From the NCBI GenBank assembly GCA_049325415.1, contig JBMOLL010000101.1, positions 1-47,461 of the forward strand: 47,461 bases of DNA, given 5' to 3'. The notes beneath the pieces are model-generated. The model had not been told where the DNA came from and did not search any database. It worked only from the letters and a program-made list of their open reading frames with translations. Made by a program: the position numbers and the translations under genes. Below, piece by piece: positions 30,415-39,988 of the stretch. The first letter of the stretch is position 1. Each line of letters starts with the position of its first letter. Origin of the DNA: JBMOLL01 sp049325415. Its GTDB lineage: Bacteria; Bacteroidota; Bacteroidia; Bacteroidales; GCA-2748055.

Positions 30415-31848
30415 TTACCGTCCGGCAGTCAGCCGGCTGACGATCCAGACCGCCCCGAAAGCCAGCACAAAGGAGACGAAACGGACACTTACCCAGCTGT
30501 CGAGCACCGTGAGTTCCGACCAGACCACGGTAATGAGAAAGCCTGTGCCAAGCCCTGCCAGCACACCCTGCCAGGTCACTTTCTTCCACTTGAGCATCAG
30601 GAGGATCACCGGCCCGAAGGAGGCACCCAGGCCCGACCAGGCATAGGAGACCATGGAGAAGATGAGTTTATCGGAGGTAAGTGCAATGACAAAAGCCACA
30701 ACACCGATCAGGATGGTAATCCAGCGGCTGGCCCGGAGCAGGAAGCGGTCGCTTACCACTTTTCCCAGTGTCCGGTGATAAAAATCCTCTATAAGCGAGG
30801 AAGTGATCACCAGCAGCTGGCTGTCGGCAGTAGACATCATCGCGGCAATGGCTCCGCTCACAAAGATACCTGCCAGCCAGGCGGGAAGAAGATCATTGGC
30901 CAGGCTGGGCATCACCTTCTCAATATCGTCGAAGTAGCCCTGGCCATATAGAGAGGCGCCTACCAGACCGATCACTATGGCACCCGTAAAGGCAGGAATG
31001 GCCCAGGCAAAAGCGATCCGGCGTGAGATGCGGATCTGCTCGGGACTCCGGATGGCCATGAAACGGGTCAGCAAATGCGGCTGACCCATGTACCCGAAGG
31101 CCCAGCTCAGTCCGCTGACTATCAGCGCCGCGGCGGCCCAGCCCGCTTTGCCGCCCGTAAAGGAAAGCAGGCGATGACCCGAGGAAGCAAGTTCCGTTCC
31201 CAGGTGGCTCTTCACTGCCACCTCCCCGCCGAGGATCTCCACCAGACCTGCCAGGGGCAGGATCACAAGGGTCCCGATCATGATGATCCCCTGAACCATG
31301 TCGGTCCATGCCACGGCAAAAAAACCACCCATCATGGTGTAGAAAATGATCACGGCAGCCCCGATAAACATGCCCGTCTCCTGGTTTATTCCGAAGGTCA
31401 CATTCAATATCTTGCCGGCTCCGTTGAACTGAGCCGACAGGTAAAAAATATAAAAAAAGATGATGATCACCGTGGCGAGGATGCGTATCGCCGATCCTCC
31501 CCTGGGAAAGGCATTGGCCAGGAAACCCGGCAGGGTGATGGCTCCCGAGGCTTCGGAGGCTATCCGCAGGTCCTTCGCGATGACCAGCCAGTAGACAATG
31601 ATCCCCGATACACAGCCGAGAGCCGTCCAGAATTCAAGCAGTCCCGAGGCATAGGCCGCACCGGGCAGACCGAGCAGGAGCCAGGCACTTTCCCCCGACG
31701 CCCTTTCCGAAAAGGCAATCACCCAGGGATTCAGTTTTCGGCTGGCAATAAAAAAATCGTTGTGGGATTCGTTCTTTTTGTAGGTGATGAATCCAACTAC
31801 CAGAATGATAATCAGATACAGAATGAAACCAAGCAGTGCAAAATTCAT
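30415..31848 (-). CDS. putP: Sodium:solute symporter, PutP (proline) type
   Basis: The 477-residue protein has about 12-13 transmembrane segments and the sodium:solute symporter signature region (GLSWAFGYMGQPHLLTRFMA, where PutP has the GxFGQPH-like block). SERASGESAWLLLGLPGAAY early on is a known PutP stretch with Ser and Gly residues lining the Na+/proline site. It imports proline (or a related amino acid) with Na+. It is 51 nt downstream of a small lipoprotein gene on the same strand and may be the last gene of an alanine dehydrogenase-lipoprotein-symporter operon. Substrate assignment is by family likeness. Confidence 0.88.
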   Translation of the reverse strand: MNFALLGFILYLIIILVVGFITYKKNESHNDFFIASRKLNPWVIAFSERASGESAWLLLGLPGAAYASGLLEFWTALGCVSGIIVYWLVIAKDLRIASEASGAITLPGFLANAFPRGGSAIRILATVIIIFFYIFYLSAQFNGAGKILNVTFGINQETGMFIGAAVIIFYTMMGGFFAVAWTDMVQGIIMIGTLVILPLAGLVEILGGEVAVKSHLGTELASSGHRLLSFTGGKAGWAAAALIVSGLSWAFGYMGQPHLLTRFMAIRSPEQIRISRRIAFAWAIPAFTGAIVIGLVGASLYGQGYFDDIEKVMPSLANDLLPAWLAGIFVSGAIAAMMSTADSQLLVITSSLIEDFYHRTLGKVVSDRFLLRASRWITILIGVVAFVIALTSDKLIFSMVSYAWSGLGASFGPVILLMLKWKKVTWQGVLAGLGTGFLITVVWSELTVLDSWVSVRFVSFVLAFGAVWIVSRLTAGR

Positions 31849-31899
31849 AATTCTCCATTTTTACAGATCCCAGCCGTGAGACCATCTGCCTTACCAGCC

Positions 31900-32445
31900 T
31901 CACTCGCCAAGCGCCGGACTGTCGTCGGGCTGATAGCGGTAACGGATCAGGACCTCATAGTGGGGTGTACCGGAAAGACCAATGGCCGGGGTAATATCTT
32001 CAACCAGGATCTTGGCATACCGGCCCTCCGACGATCTGAAAAGCCAGAGCTGGTTCACCCTGAGGGTATCACTGATATCGCTGTAGGAAGAAAGTGTATC
32101 GGCGGCAAGCAGGGCGTCATAGGCGCTCCCGGCTTCGGACGGTGATGCATAGGTCCCTTTCAGCAGGAAAGCATGGAGATTTCCGGGTGAACTGAAACCG
32201 GTGGCTACGATATCTCCATTGGGTCTGCGCAGGTTCTCCAGCAGCAGGTCGGGAACATCGCTGGTTCCGGGATAGTTTACGTATTCCTCCGTTTCAAAAC
32301 GGTAACCCTGAACATACCAGGTAAGCGTTCCGAACAGCTCGGAACTGAGGATGATCTCACCCGAATGGGTCTGATCCGGTCCCGAGGGACAGCCTGGAAG
32401 CAGGAACAGCAAAAACAGGCTAATCAGGTACCGGAATACTTTCAT
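31900..32445 (-). CDS. Small predicted lipoprotein
   Basis: The 181-residue protein has a lipoprotein signal (LFLLFLLPGC, Cys19). The mature part is beta-rich, beginning HSGEIILSSELFGTLTWYVQGYRFE and ending in HYEVLIRYRYQPDD. No domain is recognised. It starts 15 nt after alanine dehydrogenase and precedes the PutP-type symporter, so it is probably expressed with them, but no role in amino-acid uptake can be deduced from its sequence. Confidence 0.7.
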   Translation of the reverse strand: MKVFRYLISLFLLFLLPGCPSGPDQTHSGEIILSSELFGTLTWYVQGYRFETEEYVNYPGTSDVPDLLLENLRRPNGDIVATGFSSPGNLHAFLLKGTYASPSEAGSAYDALLAADTLSSYSDISDTLRVNQLWLFRSSEGRYAKILVEDITPAIGLSGTPHYEVLIRYRYQPDDSPALGE

Positions 32446-32460
32446 CGTTTTGCTCTTTTT

Positions 32461-33681
32461 TCAGAATGCGGCCATCAACAGCTCAATATCCTTGGAGGGG
32501 ATGCCGTACCTTTCCCCGATCTGCTGGCTGGTAAGTATTCCTTTGTAGATGTATACACCTTTGCGGAAGCCGGGATCTTCCCTGAGATGGGTCTCGATCC
32601 CTCCGACGCTTCCCGTATTCAGCATAAGGGGCGCAAAAACATTGCTTATGGCGATGGATGCCGTTCGTGAAACAGCCGACGGGATATTCGGAACGCAATA
32701 ATGAACCACACCGTGCCGGGTAAAGGCCGGATCCTGCTGGGTACGCGGTTCGGAAGTCTCGATGCACCCGCCCCTGTCGATACTGATATCCACGATCACC
32801 GCACCGGGTTTCATCTCCTTCACCATATCCTCGGTAACAAAAAAACCGTTGTGATAGCGGTCGAGGCGAACGGCTCCGATCAACACATCGGCCGATTTCA
32901 GGGCTTTGCGGATCACCTGGGGATGAAAGATCGAGGTGGGGATGCGCTGCCCGACCGTTTCCTGCAGCCGGCGAAGCCGGTGTATGGACTGGTCGAAGAC
33001 CTTGACGATGGCCCCCAGGCCGAGCGCCGCCCTGACGGCATATTCAGCGGCAGTTCCGGCTCCGAGTATAACCACCTCCGAGGGAGTGATCCCCGTGATA
33101 CCTCCCAGCATAACCCCTTTTCCTCCTCTCAGGTTACTCAGGTACTGAGCTGCGATCAGAACGGAAGTGGTTCCGGCAATTCCGCTCATGCTTCTCACCA
33201 CCGGGTAGCAGCCGTGCTCATCCTGGATCCCCTCAAAAGAAATGGCCGTAGCCCTTTTCTCCATCAGTTTGCGGATATAGGTATCGTCCTGATGTGTGAC
33301 AAGGTTATAGGAAGAAACGATGGTGCTTCTTTCGCTCAGCATTTCAATTTCCTCCAGCGTGGGCGGGGTGATCTTGAGCACCAGATCGGCACGGAACACC
33401 TCCTTGCGGTCGTCGGCAATGATCCCACCCATCTCAGTATACTGGCGGTTCTGGTAGTTGGCTGCGATACCGGCCTCCGATTCCAGCAGGACCTGGTGCC
33501 CGTTCAGGGTAAGCAGTTCAACTGCTTCCGGTGTAAGCGGCACCCGGCTTTCAATCTGGTGGTTTTCACGGGGGATCCCGATGATCAGCTTCTGCTGTTT
33601 TTTCGCCACCTCGAGCATCTCCTCACGGGGCATGAGCCCTTCTTTGGGCATTTTAAATTTTGAAGAAGCCGGCCTTTCCAT
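32461..33681 (-). CDS. ald: Alanine dehydrogenase
   Basis: The 406-residue protein has the family N-terminal block IIGIPRENHQIESRVPLTPEAV (substrate Arg and Lys-like region) and the NAD-binding Rossmann motif VVILGAGTAAEYAVRAALG (about 203-221). VFDQSIHRLRRLQ and VVHYCVPNIPSAVSRTASI are typical of alanine dehydrogenase and pyridine nucleotide transhydrogenase alpha relatives. It interconverts alanine and pyruvate plus ammonia with NAD. It has an N-terminal extension of about 25 residues compared with the usual 370-residue enzyme. A possible promoter (TTTG at 33731-33734, 20 nt, TATTTTA at 33704-33710, minus strand) lies upstream. It follows tsaE-porX, a neighbourhood common in Bacteroidetes. 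Confidence 0.9.
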   Translation of the reverse strand: MERPASSKFKMPKEGLMPREEMLEVAKKQQKLIIGIPRENHQIESRVPLTPEAVELLTLNGHQVLLESEAGIAANYQNRQYTEMGGIIADDRKEVFRADLVLKITPPTLEEIEMLSERSTIVSSYNLVTHQDDTYIRKLMEKRATAISFEGIQDEHGCYPVVRSMSGIAGTTSVLIAAQYLSNLRGGKGVMLGGITGITPSEVVILGAGTAAEYAVRAALGLGAIVKVFDQSIHRLRRLQETVGQRIPTSIFHPQVIRKALKSADVLIGAVRLDRYHNGFFVTEDMVKEMKPGAVIVDISIDRGGCIETSEPRTQQDPAFTRHGVVHYCVPNIPSAVSRTASIAISNVFAPLMLNTGSVGGIETHLREDPGFRKGVYIYKGILTSQQIGERYGIPSKDIELLMAAF

Positions 33682-33793
33682 TTCAGCGTAGTTTAGGGTC
33701 CGGTAAAATAAAACAAATCGGGGATATTGTCAAAGAAATGTACCGATTATCTGTGGAACAGGTCCCGATCAGGCGGACCAGTGAACGGAGTGC

Positions 33794-34222
33794 TCAGCCA
33801 ATCTGCAATTCCCTGGCACCATCAGGAAGAACGCGGATATTGACCCACAGGGCCCTGTCGGGCATCAGGTCGGGTGCCTTCTCCGGCCACTCCACCAGGC
33901 AAAGGCTGCCCGAGTAGAAATAATCCTCGTACCCGATGTCAAGCAGTTCTTCCTGCCTGTTAATGCGGTAAAGGTCGAAATGGAAAACAGATTCACCGCT
34001 GCCGGTAAAATACTCATTAACAAGGGCAAAGGTCGGACTGTTCACCACCTGGGAGACCCCCAGCGCACGGCAAAGCGCCTGGATAAAGGTTGTTTTACCC
34101 GCTCCCATCTCCCCCGAAAAAAGAATGACCCTGTACTTCGCAGTATAAGGAAGGAAAAGCGTGGCTGCTTCGTCGAGTTGCGCCGTTGAGGGTACAGGTA
34201 TGACGGTAGGCTGATCAGGCAT
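33794..34222 (-). CDS. tsaE: tRNA threonylcarbamoyladenosine biosynthesis ATPase TsaE
   Basis: The 142-residue P-loop protein has GEMGAGKTTF (37-46), the TsaE-specific VNSPTFALVNEY, then HFDLYRI and CLVEWPEKA. It helps TsaB/TsaD/TsaC-type proteins make t6A37 in tRNA. The start at 34222 is chosen because the longer frame would run well into porX; it overlaps the porX end by 8 nt. The t6A dehydratase TcdA is also in this window, but in another operon. Confidence 0.95.
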   Translation of the reverse strand: MPDQPTVIPVPSTAQLDEAATLFLPYTAKYRVILFSGEMGAGKTTFIQALCRALGVSQVVNSPTFALVNEYFTGSGESVFHFDLYRINRQEELLDIGYEDYFYSGSLCLVEWPEKAPDLMPDRALWVNIRVLPDGARELQIG

Positions 34223-35771
34223 TGGGTGAAAGTATGATGTAAGGGATGAGCATCTCCTCCATGGAAATCCCCCCGTGCTGGAAGGTATTGCGGTAGTAAT
34301 TGACAAACTGGTTGTAATTATTCGGATAGACCAGGAAATCGTCGGGATTGGCGAAGATATAGGAGGTGCTCACATTCTGTTTGGGAAGATGGATAGAAGC
34401 CGGCCGGGTGATCTCCATAACTTCCCTGGGATTGTAATTCATATTTTTTCCCTGCTTGTAACGCAGATTGGTACTGGTCTTCCGGTCGCCGATCACCTTT
34501 ACCGGATTGCTTACCCGGGTCGCCCCGTGGTCGGTAGTGATCACCACCTTGACCTTTTCTGCGGCCAGCAGGCGGAGCAGGTCCTTGAAGTAGGAATTCC
34601 TGAACCAGCTCCTGGTAAGCGAGCGGTAGGAAGTTTCATCATAGGCCAGTTCCCGGATCATGTCCATCTCGGTGCGGGCATGCGACAGCATATCCACAAA
34701 ATTGTAAACCAGGACCACCAGGTCATAGTTCAGCAGGTCGCGGAACTCATCCACCAGCTTCTTGCCGGACCGCTGGTTATTGACCTTTTCATACATCAGG
34801 CTGTTCCTGAGACCCGAGCGGTTCATCAGTTCCCTGAGCAATTCCTCCTCAAACTGGTTTTTGGTCCGTTCATCATCCTCATCCACCCAGTACGAGGGAA
34901 AGCGGTTGGCTATCTCGCCCGGCATCAGTCCCGCAAACATTGCATTCCGTGCATATTGCGTGGCAGTGGGGAGAATGCTGCAGTATACGGTTTCATCCTC
35001 CACTCTGAAAAAACCGGAAAGTTCATCTTCCAGCACTTTCCACTGATCAAACCTGAGGTTATCGATCAGCAGGAAAAAGACCTTTTCACCATTCAGCAGC
35101 GGGAAGAGTTTTTGTTTTAACAGGGCCGGCGACAAGAGGGGACGAGAGGATTCACTGAGGGTGAACCACCCCGGGTAATTATTCCTGATGAAACGGGCAA
35201 AAGACAGGTTGGCTTCCGCTTTCTGATGCCGGAGTATGTCTTTCATCCCTTCATCGTCGGATCCTTCAAGCTGCAGTTCCCAGAATACAAGTTTCCGGTA
35301 TAATTCGGTCCAGTCATCAAAGCCCGACGCCATATTGATCTGCTGTCCGATCTGCCCGAACTGTGTCTGGTAGGACGAGGTGGTCTTCTGTGTAACCAGC
35401 CGCCGTGTATCGATATTCTTTTTTATGGCGAGGAGGATCTGGTTCGGGTTCACCGGTTTGATGAGGTAATCGGCGATCTTGCTTCCGATGGCCTCATCCA
35501 TGATATCCTCTTCCTCGCTTTTGGTGATCATGATCACAGGAACCGTCGGCGAAATATTCTTGATTTGTTCAAGGGTCTGCAGGCCACTCAGTCCGGGCAT
35601 GTTTTCGTCGAGGAAGATCAGGTCGAAGTCGCTCTCCTCCACCATCCGCAGGGCATCGCTCCCGTTGGCCGCGGTGGAGATCCGGTAGCCTTTCTCCTCA
35701 AGAAACAGGATATACGGACGCAAAAGATCAATCTCATCATCGGTCCAAAGGATATGTATCTCTCTTGGCAT
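34215..35771 (-). CDS. porX: PorX: response regulator with PglZ-type phosphatase-like domain
   Basis: The 518-residue protein has a CheY-like receiver (1-120) with Asp11-Asp12, the phosphorylation site Asp55 in FLDENMPG and Lys105 in LIKPVN. A helical linker follows (120-220), then an alkaline-phosphatase-superfamily PglZ domain with LLIDNLRFDQW (234-244) and VVITTDHGATRV near 410. This architecture is that of PorX, which with the kinase PorY controls type IX secretion genes in Porphyromonas and acts through an ECF sigma factor (SigP). It lies 5 nt after the PorW/SprE-like gene and overlaps tsaE. No porY is in the window. Confidence 0.92.
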   Translation of the reverse strand: MPREIHILWTDDEIDLLRPYILFLEEKGYRISTAANGSDALRMVEESDFDLIFLDENMPGLSGLQTLEQIKNISPTVPVIMITKSEEEDIMDEAIGSKIADYLIKPVNPNQILLAIKKNIDTRRLVTQKTTSSYQTQFGQIGQQINMASGFDDWTELYRKLVFWELQLEGSDDEGMKDILRHQKAEANLSFARFIRNNYPGWFTLSESSRPLLSPALLKQKLFPLLNGEKVFFLLIDNLRFDQWKVLEDELSGFFRVEDETVYCSILPTATQYARNAMFAGLMPGEIANRFPSYWVDEDDERTKNQFEEELLRELMNRSGLRNSLMYEKVNNQRSGKKLVDEFRDLLNYDLVVLVYNFVDMLSHARTEMDMIRELAYDETSYRSLTRSWFRNSYFKDLLRLLAAEKVKVVITTDHGATRVSNPVKVIGDRKTSTNLRYKQGKNMNYNPREVMEITRPASIHLPKQNVSTSYIFANPDDFLVYPNNYNQFVNYYRNTFQHGGISMEEMLIPYIILSPNA

Positions 35772-35776
35772 GCCGT

Positions 35777-38443
35777 TTACCAGTTATAATTACTTTCGAA
35801 AAAGATCAGATAGGGCTTCAGGTCCTTGCTCTGGATCAGTTTGTTATAATTGGTACCCGATACGGGCAGGAGGAAGTATTCCGTGGCCGGGATCTCACCC
35901 ATGATCTCGGTTAGGGATTCGCGTACCTGACCGGCATAACGTGAAGCTCCCTGAAAATTATTGAAAGCCTTGACAACGATAAGGTTATACTGATTATTCA
36001 GACTTGTCTTTTCGATCTCAAGATCGTATTTATTGAAATTGTCGAGGTTGAAGTTCAGCAGGTTAAAGCTGACCTGGTTCAGATCTTCTTTCCTGTTAAG
36101 GGCAATCATGAAGAAATGGAGTTCGGCAGGATTATACATGTAGATCTCCCGGGCCTGCTGTTCCTGCTCTTTTTCCTTGATTACGGGGAAGGCCTCGTAC
36201 ATATAGGCGACCACATCCCTGGCCAGCGGGGCAACCTCAGAGTTCGGGTAACGGGCAATCAGTGAATCCAGCGCTGATTTCATCACTTCCTTGCCTTCCA
36301 CCGCGCCCAGTGACATGGCTCTGAGGTAGGTGAATTTGGGCAGCAGAGCATCCCCGGGATAGGCTTTCAGTGCCTCGTCGCTTCGCCGGATCACTTCCGG
36401 ATACCTTTCCTGTTTATAGGCTTCATATACCTGTTCATAGAGCAGGACAATCCTGTTTTCCTCAGCCTCCAGTTCCTTAATGTAATTGGGATTGGTAAGG
36501 AGTTTGGCCAGATGGCTTTCGGGGTATTTCCTGATCAGCAGATCCCTGTAGAATGCAGCCTGCGTGGGGTTCTGAACGGTGTTGAAGAGCTCGTAGAGCT
36601 GGTAATAACCGGTCATGGTATAATCGCCGTCGGGATAACGGTTCACCAGTTTCTCAAAGGCATCAATGGATTTCTGGTAATCGAACAGCTGGTCCTTATA
36701 GATGGTTCCCATCCGGAACAGGGCCTCTTCCAGCAGTTTGTCGGAAACCGCCAGGGCCGAGTCGCTTAAGGGTATGTTTTTCAGGTAATATTCCCGGGTT
36801 TTATTGTCGATGAGCTGTCCCGACTTGTCGCCTCCATTGGCCGCTTTGCCCTCCCCATCCGATTCAAGAAGGACGGAAATGTTCTGACGATTCTTCCTTC
36901 TCCAGTTATCTTCCAGTTTGCGGTCGCCCCATTTCATGCGGAATTCGGGCTGACCGAAGCTTTTGGCATTCAGGTTGTAGAAGTACCACTTACCCCCCTC
37001 CTGCTGGGTGGAACTGAACGAACCCATGCTTCCGTCCTGAAAAGCCGACTGGTTGTACCTCAGGGCTTCCATGGCTTCCTGCTGTTTCCGGGCTGCCTCT
37101 GCCTCCTCTTTCCTGACATCCTCGATGATCCTGTCGATTACGGCAAGCCGCTCAGGTTCCGGCATGGCAGCCAGGCGCTGAACACTGTCCTGCAGGATAT
37201 AGGTATTCATATTCCTGACCAGACTTGTCAGGCTTTTGGAACGAACCATGAGCTGTGCATAATCCGGGAAGGCCGGATCAAGAAGATTCATGGCCGTATC
37301 GTAATAGGCAGCGGAAAGGGTATAGTCGGGACGGCTGTAATAGATCCTGGCAAGAGTGATGCAGGAGAGTCCCTTCTGATAATTATTCTGCAGGCTGCTG
37401 GCCACCGATTTGTGATATAACTCCACCGCTTCCTCCTCCTTGCCTTCACTGGCAGAGATGTTTCCGAGAGCGTAATAGATCTGGTCGAGATACTCCTTGT
37501 TCTTACTGTCTTTCAGCATCTTCTGCAACAAAGCCCTGATCTCCGCACTGTTTCCGCTGCTGGCATCAAAGGTGCCGGCCATGTTCACCTTGGCATTGAA
37601 AGCCATTTCGTAAGGCGGGTTCAGTTTGAGAACATCTCCAAAAGCCTTCGTCGCTTCGGCCTTCATATCGCACTCCTGATAGAGCTGGGCGAGGATATAA
37701 CTGTAACGCTGTTTCTCACTCTTTTGCTTCACATAGGGCAGCGCCCCGGCTAGTGCCGTGGCTGCTTCGCTGTATTTCTTTTCGGCTATCTTCAGTTCGG
37801 CAACGGTTGTGTTGAGTTCCAGCCTGAAATCGTCGGGGAAATTCTCGTCGGCCAGGAGAATACCCGTAAGCCGGTCGGCTTCCCTGAGCTCGCCGATCAT
37901 TACATAAGATCTTGCCAGCCAGGCCATGGCCTGGTATTTGACCGGCTCTTTCGGAAAAGTGTTGATCACATGTTTAAAGGTTTCTCCTGCAAGGAAGAAT
38001 TCCCCTTTGTACATGTAAGCCATTCCCATGAGCATGTAGGAATCGTCGACCCATTTATTGTATTCATTCTTATCGTAGAACTCTTTATCCTTAGGCGACT
38101 GCCCTCCTTTCTTGAGCTCGGGTTTTGCAGTGATGGAATGAAAGGTCACCACCTTAGAGGCTTTGTCGATGGCCCGCTGCATCTGCGGGGAGATGGACTG
38201 GACGATATTCTGGTCGTGATAATAGAAGAGCGGGAGGATGCGGGTATAGTCATCCTGCTTCATATCCTCCGCCTTCAGCAGGCCCTTTTTATAACTTTCG
38301 TTCCCGTTGAAGTAAATATTGTAGTGGGAAGTGAGGTTATGATAAGCCCGTGTAGCGCCTGTATTCTTCTCGACGCTGCAGGAAACTGCCGTGAATAACA
38401 GCAGCAATGACAGTATCTGGTATATCCGGGAGTGAGCCAACAA
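35777..38443 (-). CDS. PorW/SprE-like type IX secretion lipoprotein
   Basis: The protein has 888 residues. The signal ends in LFTAVSC (Cys22), followed by the SprE-type mature start NTGATRAYHNLTSHYNIYFN. TPR-like helical repeats span most of the length, e.g. WVDDSYMLMGMAYMYKGEFF, AMAWLARSYVMIGELREAD and later RMGTIYKDQLFDYQKSIDAF. The C-terminal 100 residues form a separate alpha/beta region. Homologues are needed for gliding and protein secretion through T9SS. No ATG is available; TTG at 38443 (or the next codon, also TTG) is the best start, since the signal peptide begins there. It is immediately upstream of porX. Confidence 0.85.
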   Translation of the reverse strand: MLAHSRIYQILSLLLLFTAVSCSVEKNTGATRAYHNLTSHYNIYFNGNESYKKGLLKAEDMKQDDYTRILPLFYYHDQNIVQSISPQMQRAIDKASKVVTFHSITAKPELKKGGQSPKDKEFYDKNEYNKWVDDSYMLMGMAYMYKGEFFLAGETFKHVINTFPKEPVKYQAMAWLARSYVMIGELREADRLTGILLADENFPDDFRLELNTTVAELKIAEKKYSEAATALAGALPYVKQKSEKQRYSYILAQLYQECDMKAEATKAFGDVLKLNPPYEMAFNAKVNMAGTFDASSGNSAEIRALLQKMLKDSKNKEYLDQIYYALGNISASEGKEEEAVELYHKSVASSLQNNYQKGLSCITLARIYYSRPDYTLSAAYYDTAMNLLDPAFPDYAQLMVRSKSLTSLVRNMNTYILQDSVQRLAAMPEPERLAVIDRIIEDVRKEEAEAARKQQEAMEALRYNQSAFQDGSMGSFSSTQQEGGKWYFYNLNAKSFGQPEFRMKWGDRKLEDNWRRKNRQNISVLLESDGEGKAANGGDKSGQLIDNKTREYYLKNIPLSDSALAVSDKLLEEALFRMGTIYKDQLFDYQKSIDAFEKLVNRYPDGDYTMTGYYQLYELFNTVQNPTQAAFYRDLLIRKYPESHLAKLLTNPNYIKELEAEENRIVLLYEQVYEAYKQERYPEVIRRSDEALKAYPGDALLPKFTYLRAMSLGAVEGKEVMKSALDSLIARYPNSEVAPLARDVVAYMYEAFPVIKEKEQEQQAREIYMYNPAELHFFMIALNRKEDLNQVSFNLLNFNLDNFNKYDLEIEKTSLNNQYNLIVVKAFNNFQGASRYAGQVRESLTEIMGEIPATEYFLLPVSGTNYNKLIQSKDLKPYLIFFESNYNW

Positions 38444-38536
38444 ACTGCAAAGGAATTTTACTATATAACTGCTTTTAAAACTACTTATTTTGCAATAAAA
38501 TAAAAATTTTACCTCTCAACCCCGGCTCCTCTCAGG

Positions 38537-38773
38537 TCAGGCATGTACGTCGATCACTTCCCTTATCTCGGGAACTTCCTTCCTGACTGCAATCTCCACC
38601 CCGGCTTTCAGTGTCTGGTAGCTGAACGGACAACCATTGCAGGCGCCCTTCAGTTCGACTTTCAGCACTCTGTCGTCGGTGATCTCCACGATGGCAATAT
38701 CCCCGCCATCGGCCACCAGGTAGGGGCGGATGCGCTCGAGTGCCATTTCAACCCTGCTGTGCAAATCTTCCAT
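38537..38773 (-). CDS. NifU-like C-terminal domain (Nfu) iron-sulfur carrier
   Basis: The 78-residue single-domain protein has the Fe-S ligand motif GACNGCPFS (43-51, Cys45 and Cys48) and the family blocks IRPYLVADGGDI before it and EVPEIREVIDV after it. It can hold or transfer a [4Fe-4S] cluster as a dimer. It starts 21 nt after mrp, another cluster carrier, so the two likely act in the same maturation path. Confidence 0.93.
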   Translation of the reverse strand: MEDLHSRVEMALERIRPYLVADGGDIAIVEITDDRVLKVELKGACNGCPFSYQTLKAGVEIAVRKEVPEIREVIDVHA

Positions 38774-38794
38774 GACTTAATATATTAACTGTTT

Positions 38795-39895
38795 TTACCT
38801 GATCGTGATCTCAACCTTCTGTGTCGGGTCCTGGTCCTCGTTCCTCCTGATCACAGCAGCTACTACCGCTTCGGCCAGACTCACAAAGGCTTTTCCGTCA
38901 ATACTATCCGGATCAAGGGCGACGGGTTTACCCCGGTCTCCGGCCTCGCAGATCCCCTGCACCAGCGGGATCTGTCCGAGCAGCGGAAGCTTCATTTTTG
39001 CCGCCAGCTGGCTGCAGCCCTCCCGCCCAAAAATATAATACCTGTTCTCAGGCAGTTCTGCCGGTGTAAACCAGGCCATGTTCTCCACCAGGCCCAGCAC
39101 CGGAACGTTGATCTTTTCTCCCCTGAACATGCTGATTCCTTTAATGGCATCGGCAAGTGCCACCTGCTGCGGCGTGCTCACTATGATGGCGCCGGTAACG
39201 GGAACCTCCTGGACCAGGGTCAGGTGAATATCACCGGTTCCCGGAGGGAGATCGATCAGAAGGAAATCCAGTTCCTGCCAGTCACCCTGGGTGATCAGTT
39301 GCTTAAGCGCACTCGTGGCCATCGGTCCCCGCCATACAAGGGCGTCCTCCTGGCTGACAAAGAATCCCACGCTGAGGATTTTCACCCCGTATTTTTCCAC
39401 AGGTACGATCCACTGGATTCCGTCCTCTTCCCTGGCAACAGGCTGAGCATCTTCCGCATCAAACATTTTTGGCACAGAGGGACCGTAAACGTCGGCGTCG
39501 ATCAGCCCGACGGCGAAACCCTGGGCAGCCAGTGCCACGGCCAGGTTGGCAGCCACGGTGGACTTACCCACTCCGCCTTTGCCGGAAGCGATCGCAACGA
39601 TATTTTTAACACCGGGCAGTACCTCTGGCTTAACCGGCCTTTCGGGTACGATGGTGGCAATGTTTCCCTCGATCTGAACATCTTCCCCGAGTCCGGTCTT
39701 AAGTGCACGCACACAGGCCTTCTTGATCGACTGTATAAAGGGATCGTTCGGCCTCGTGAAACGAAGGGAAAAACGAACTTCGCTGCCGCTGATCTTAATG
39801 TTTTCGACCATCCCGAGTGTGACAAGATCCTTCCTGTGTTCGGGATGTTTTACCTTTTTTAGGGCCTCTAATACCGCTTCCTGACTGATATTCAT
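38795..39895 (-). CDS. Mrp/ApbC-type iron-sulfur cluster carrier ATPase
   Basis: The 366-residue protein has an N-terminal DUF59/MIP18-like domain (about 1-85, including VTLGMVENIKI) and a deviant-Walker P-loop ATPase (from about 97, IASGKGGVGKST at 102-113), with DADVYGPSVPKM and LIDLPPGTGDIHLTL further on. The C-terminal CxxC pair that many ApbC/Nbp35 proteins use to bridge a cluster is missing: ENMAWFTPAELPENRYYIFG occupies that place. It precedes nfu. A TAnnTTTG promoter box lies upstream. Confidence 0.93.
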   Translation of the reverse strand: MNISQEAVLEALKKVKHPEHRKDLVTLGMVENIKISGSEVRFSLRFTRPNDPFIQSIKKACVRALKTGLGEDVQIEGNIATIVPERPVKPEVLPGVKNIVAIASGKGGVGKSTVAANLAVALAAQGFAVGLIDADVYGPSVPKMFDAEDAQPVAREEDGIQWIVPVEKYGVKILSVGFFVSQEDALVWRGPMATSALKQLITQGDWQELDFLLIDLPPGTGDIHLTLVQEVPVTGAIIVSTPQQVALADAIKGISMFRGEKINVPVLGLVENMAWFTPAELPENRYYIFGREGCSQLAAKMKLPLLGQIPLVQGICEAGDRGKPVALDPDSIDGKAFVSLAEAVVAAVIRRNEDQDPTQKVEITIR

Positions 39896-39915
39896 GCTCG
39901 CTGATTTCGAAGAGC

Positions 39916-39923
39916 CAAATATA
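39916..39923 (-). promoter_or_regulatory. -7 promoter element for mrp-nfu
   Basis: On the minus strand this reads TATATTTG, an exact TAnnTTTG box, preceded by an AT-rich stretch. The expected leader to the mrp ATG at 39895 is about 15 nt. No TTTG at -33. Confidence 0.5.
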
Positions 39924-39988
39924 GCTATTATTTTTATTTAATCCATTTTACCGTAACGAAGTCCATGGTTTTACAGAACGGATCCGGC

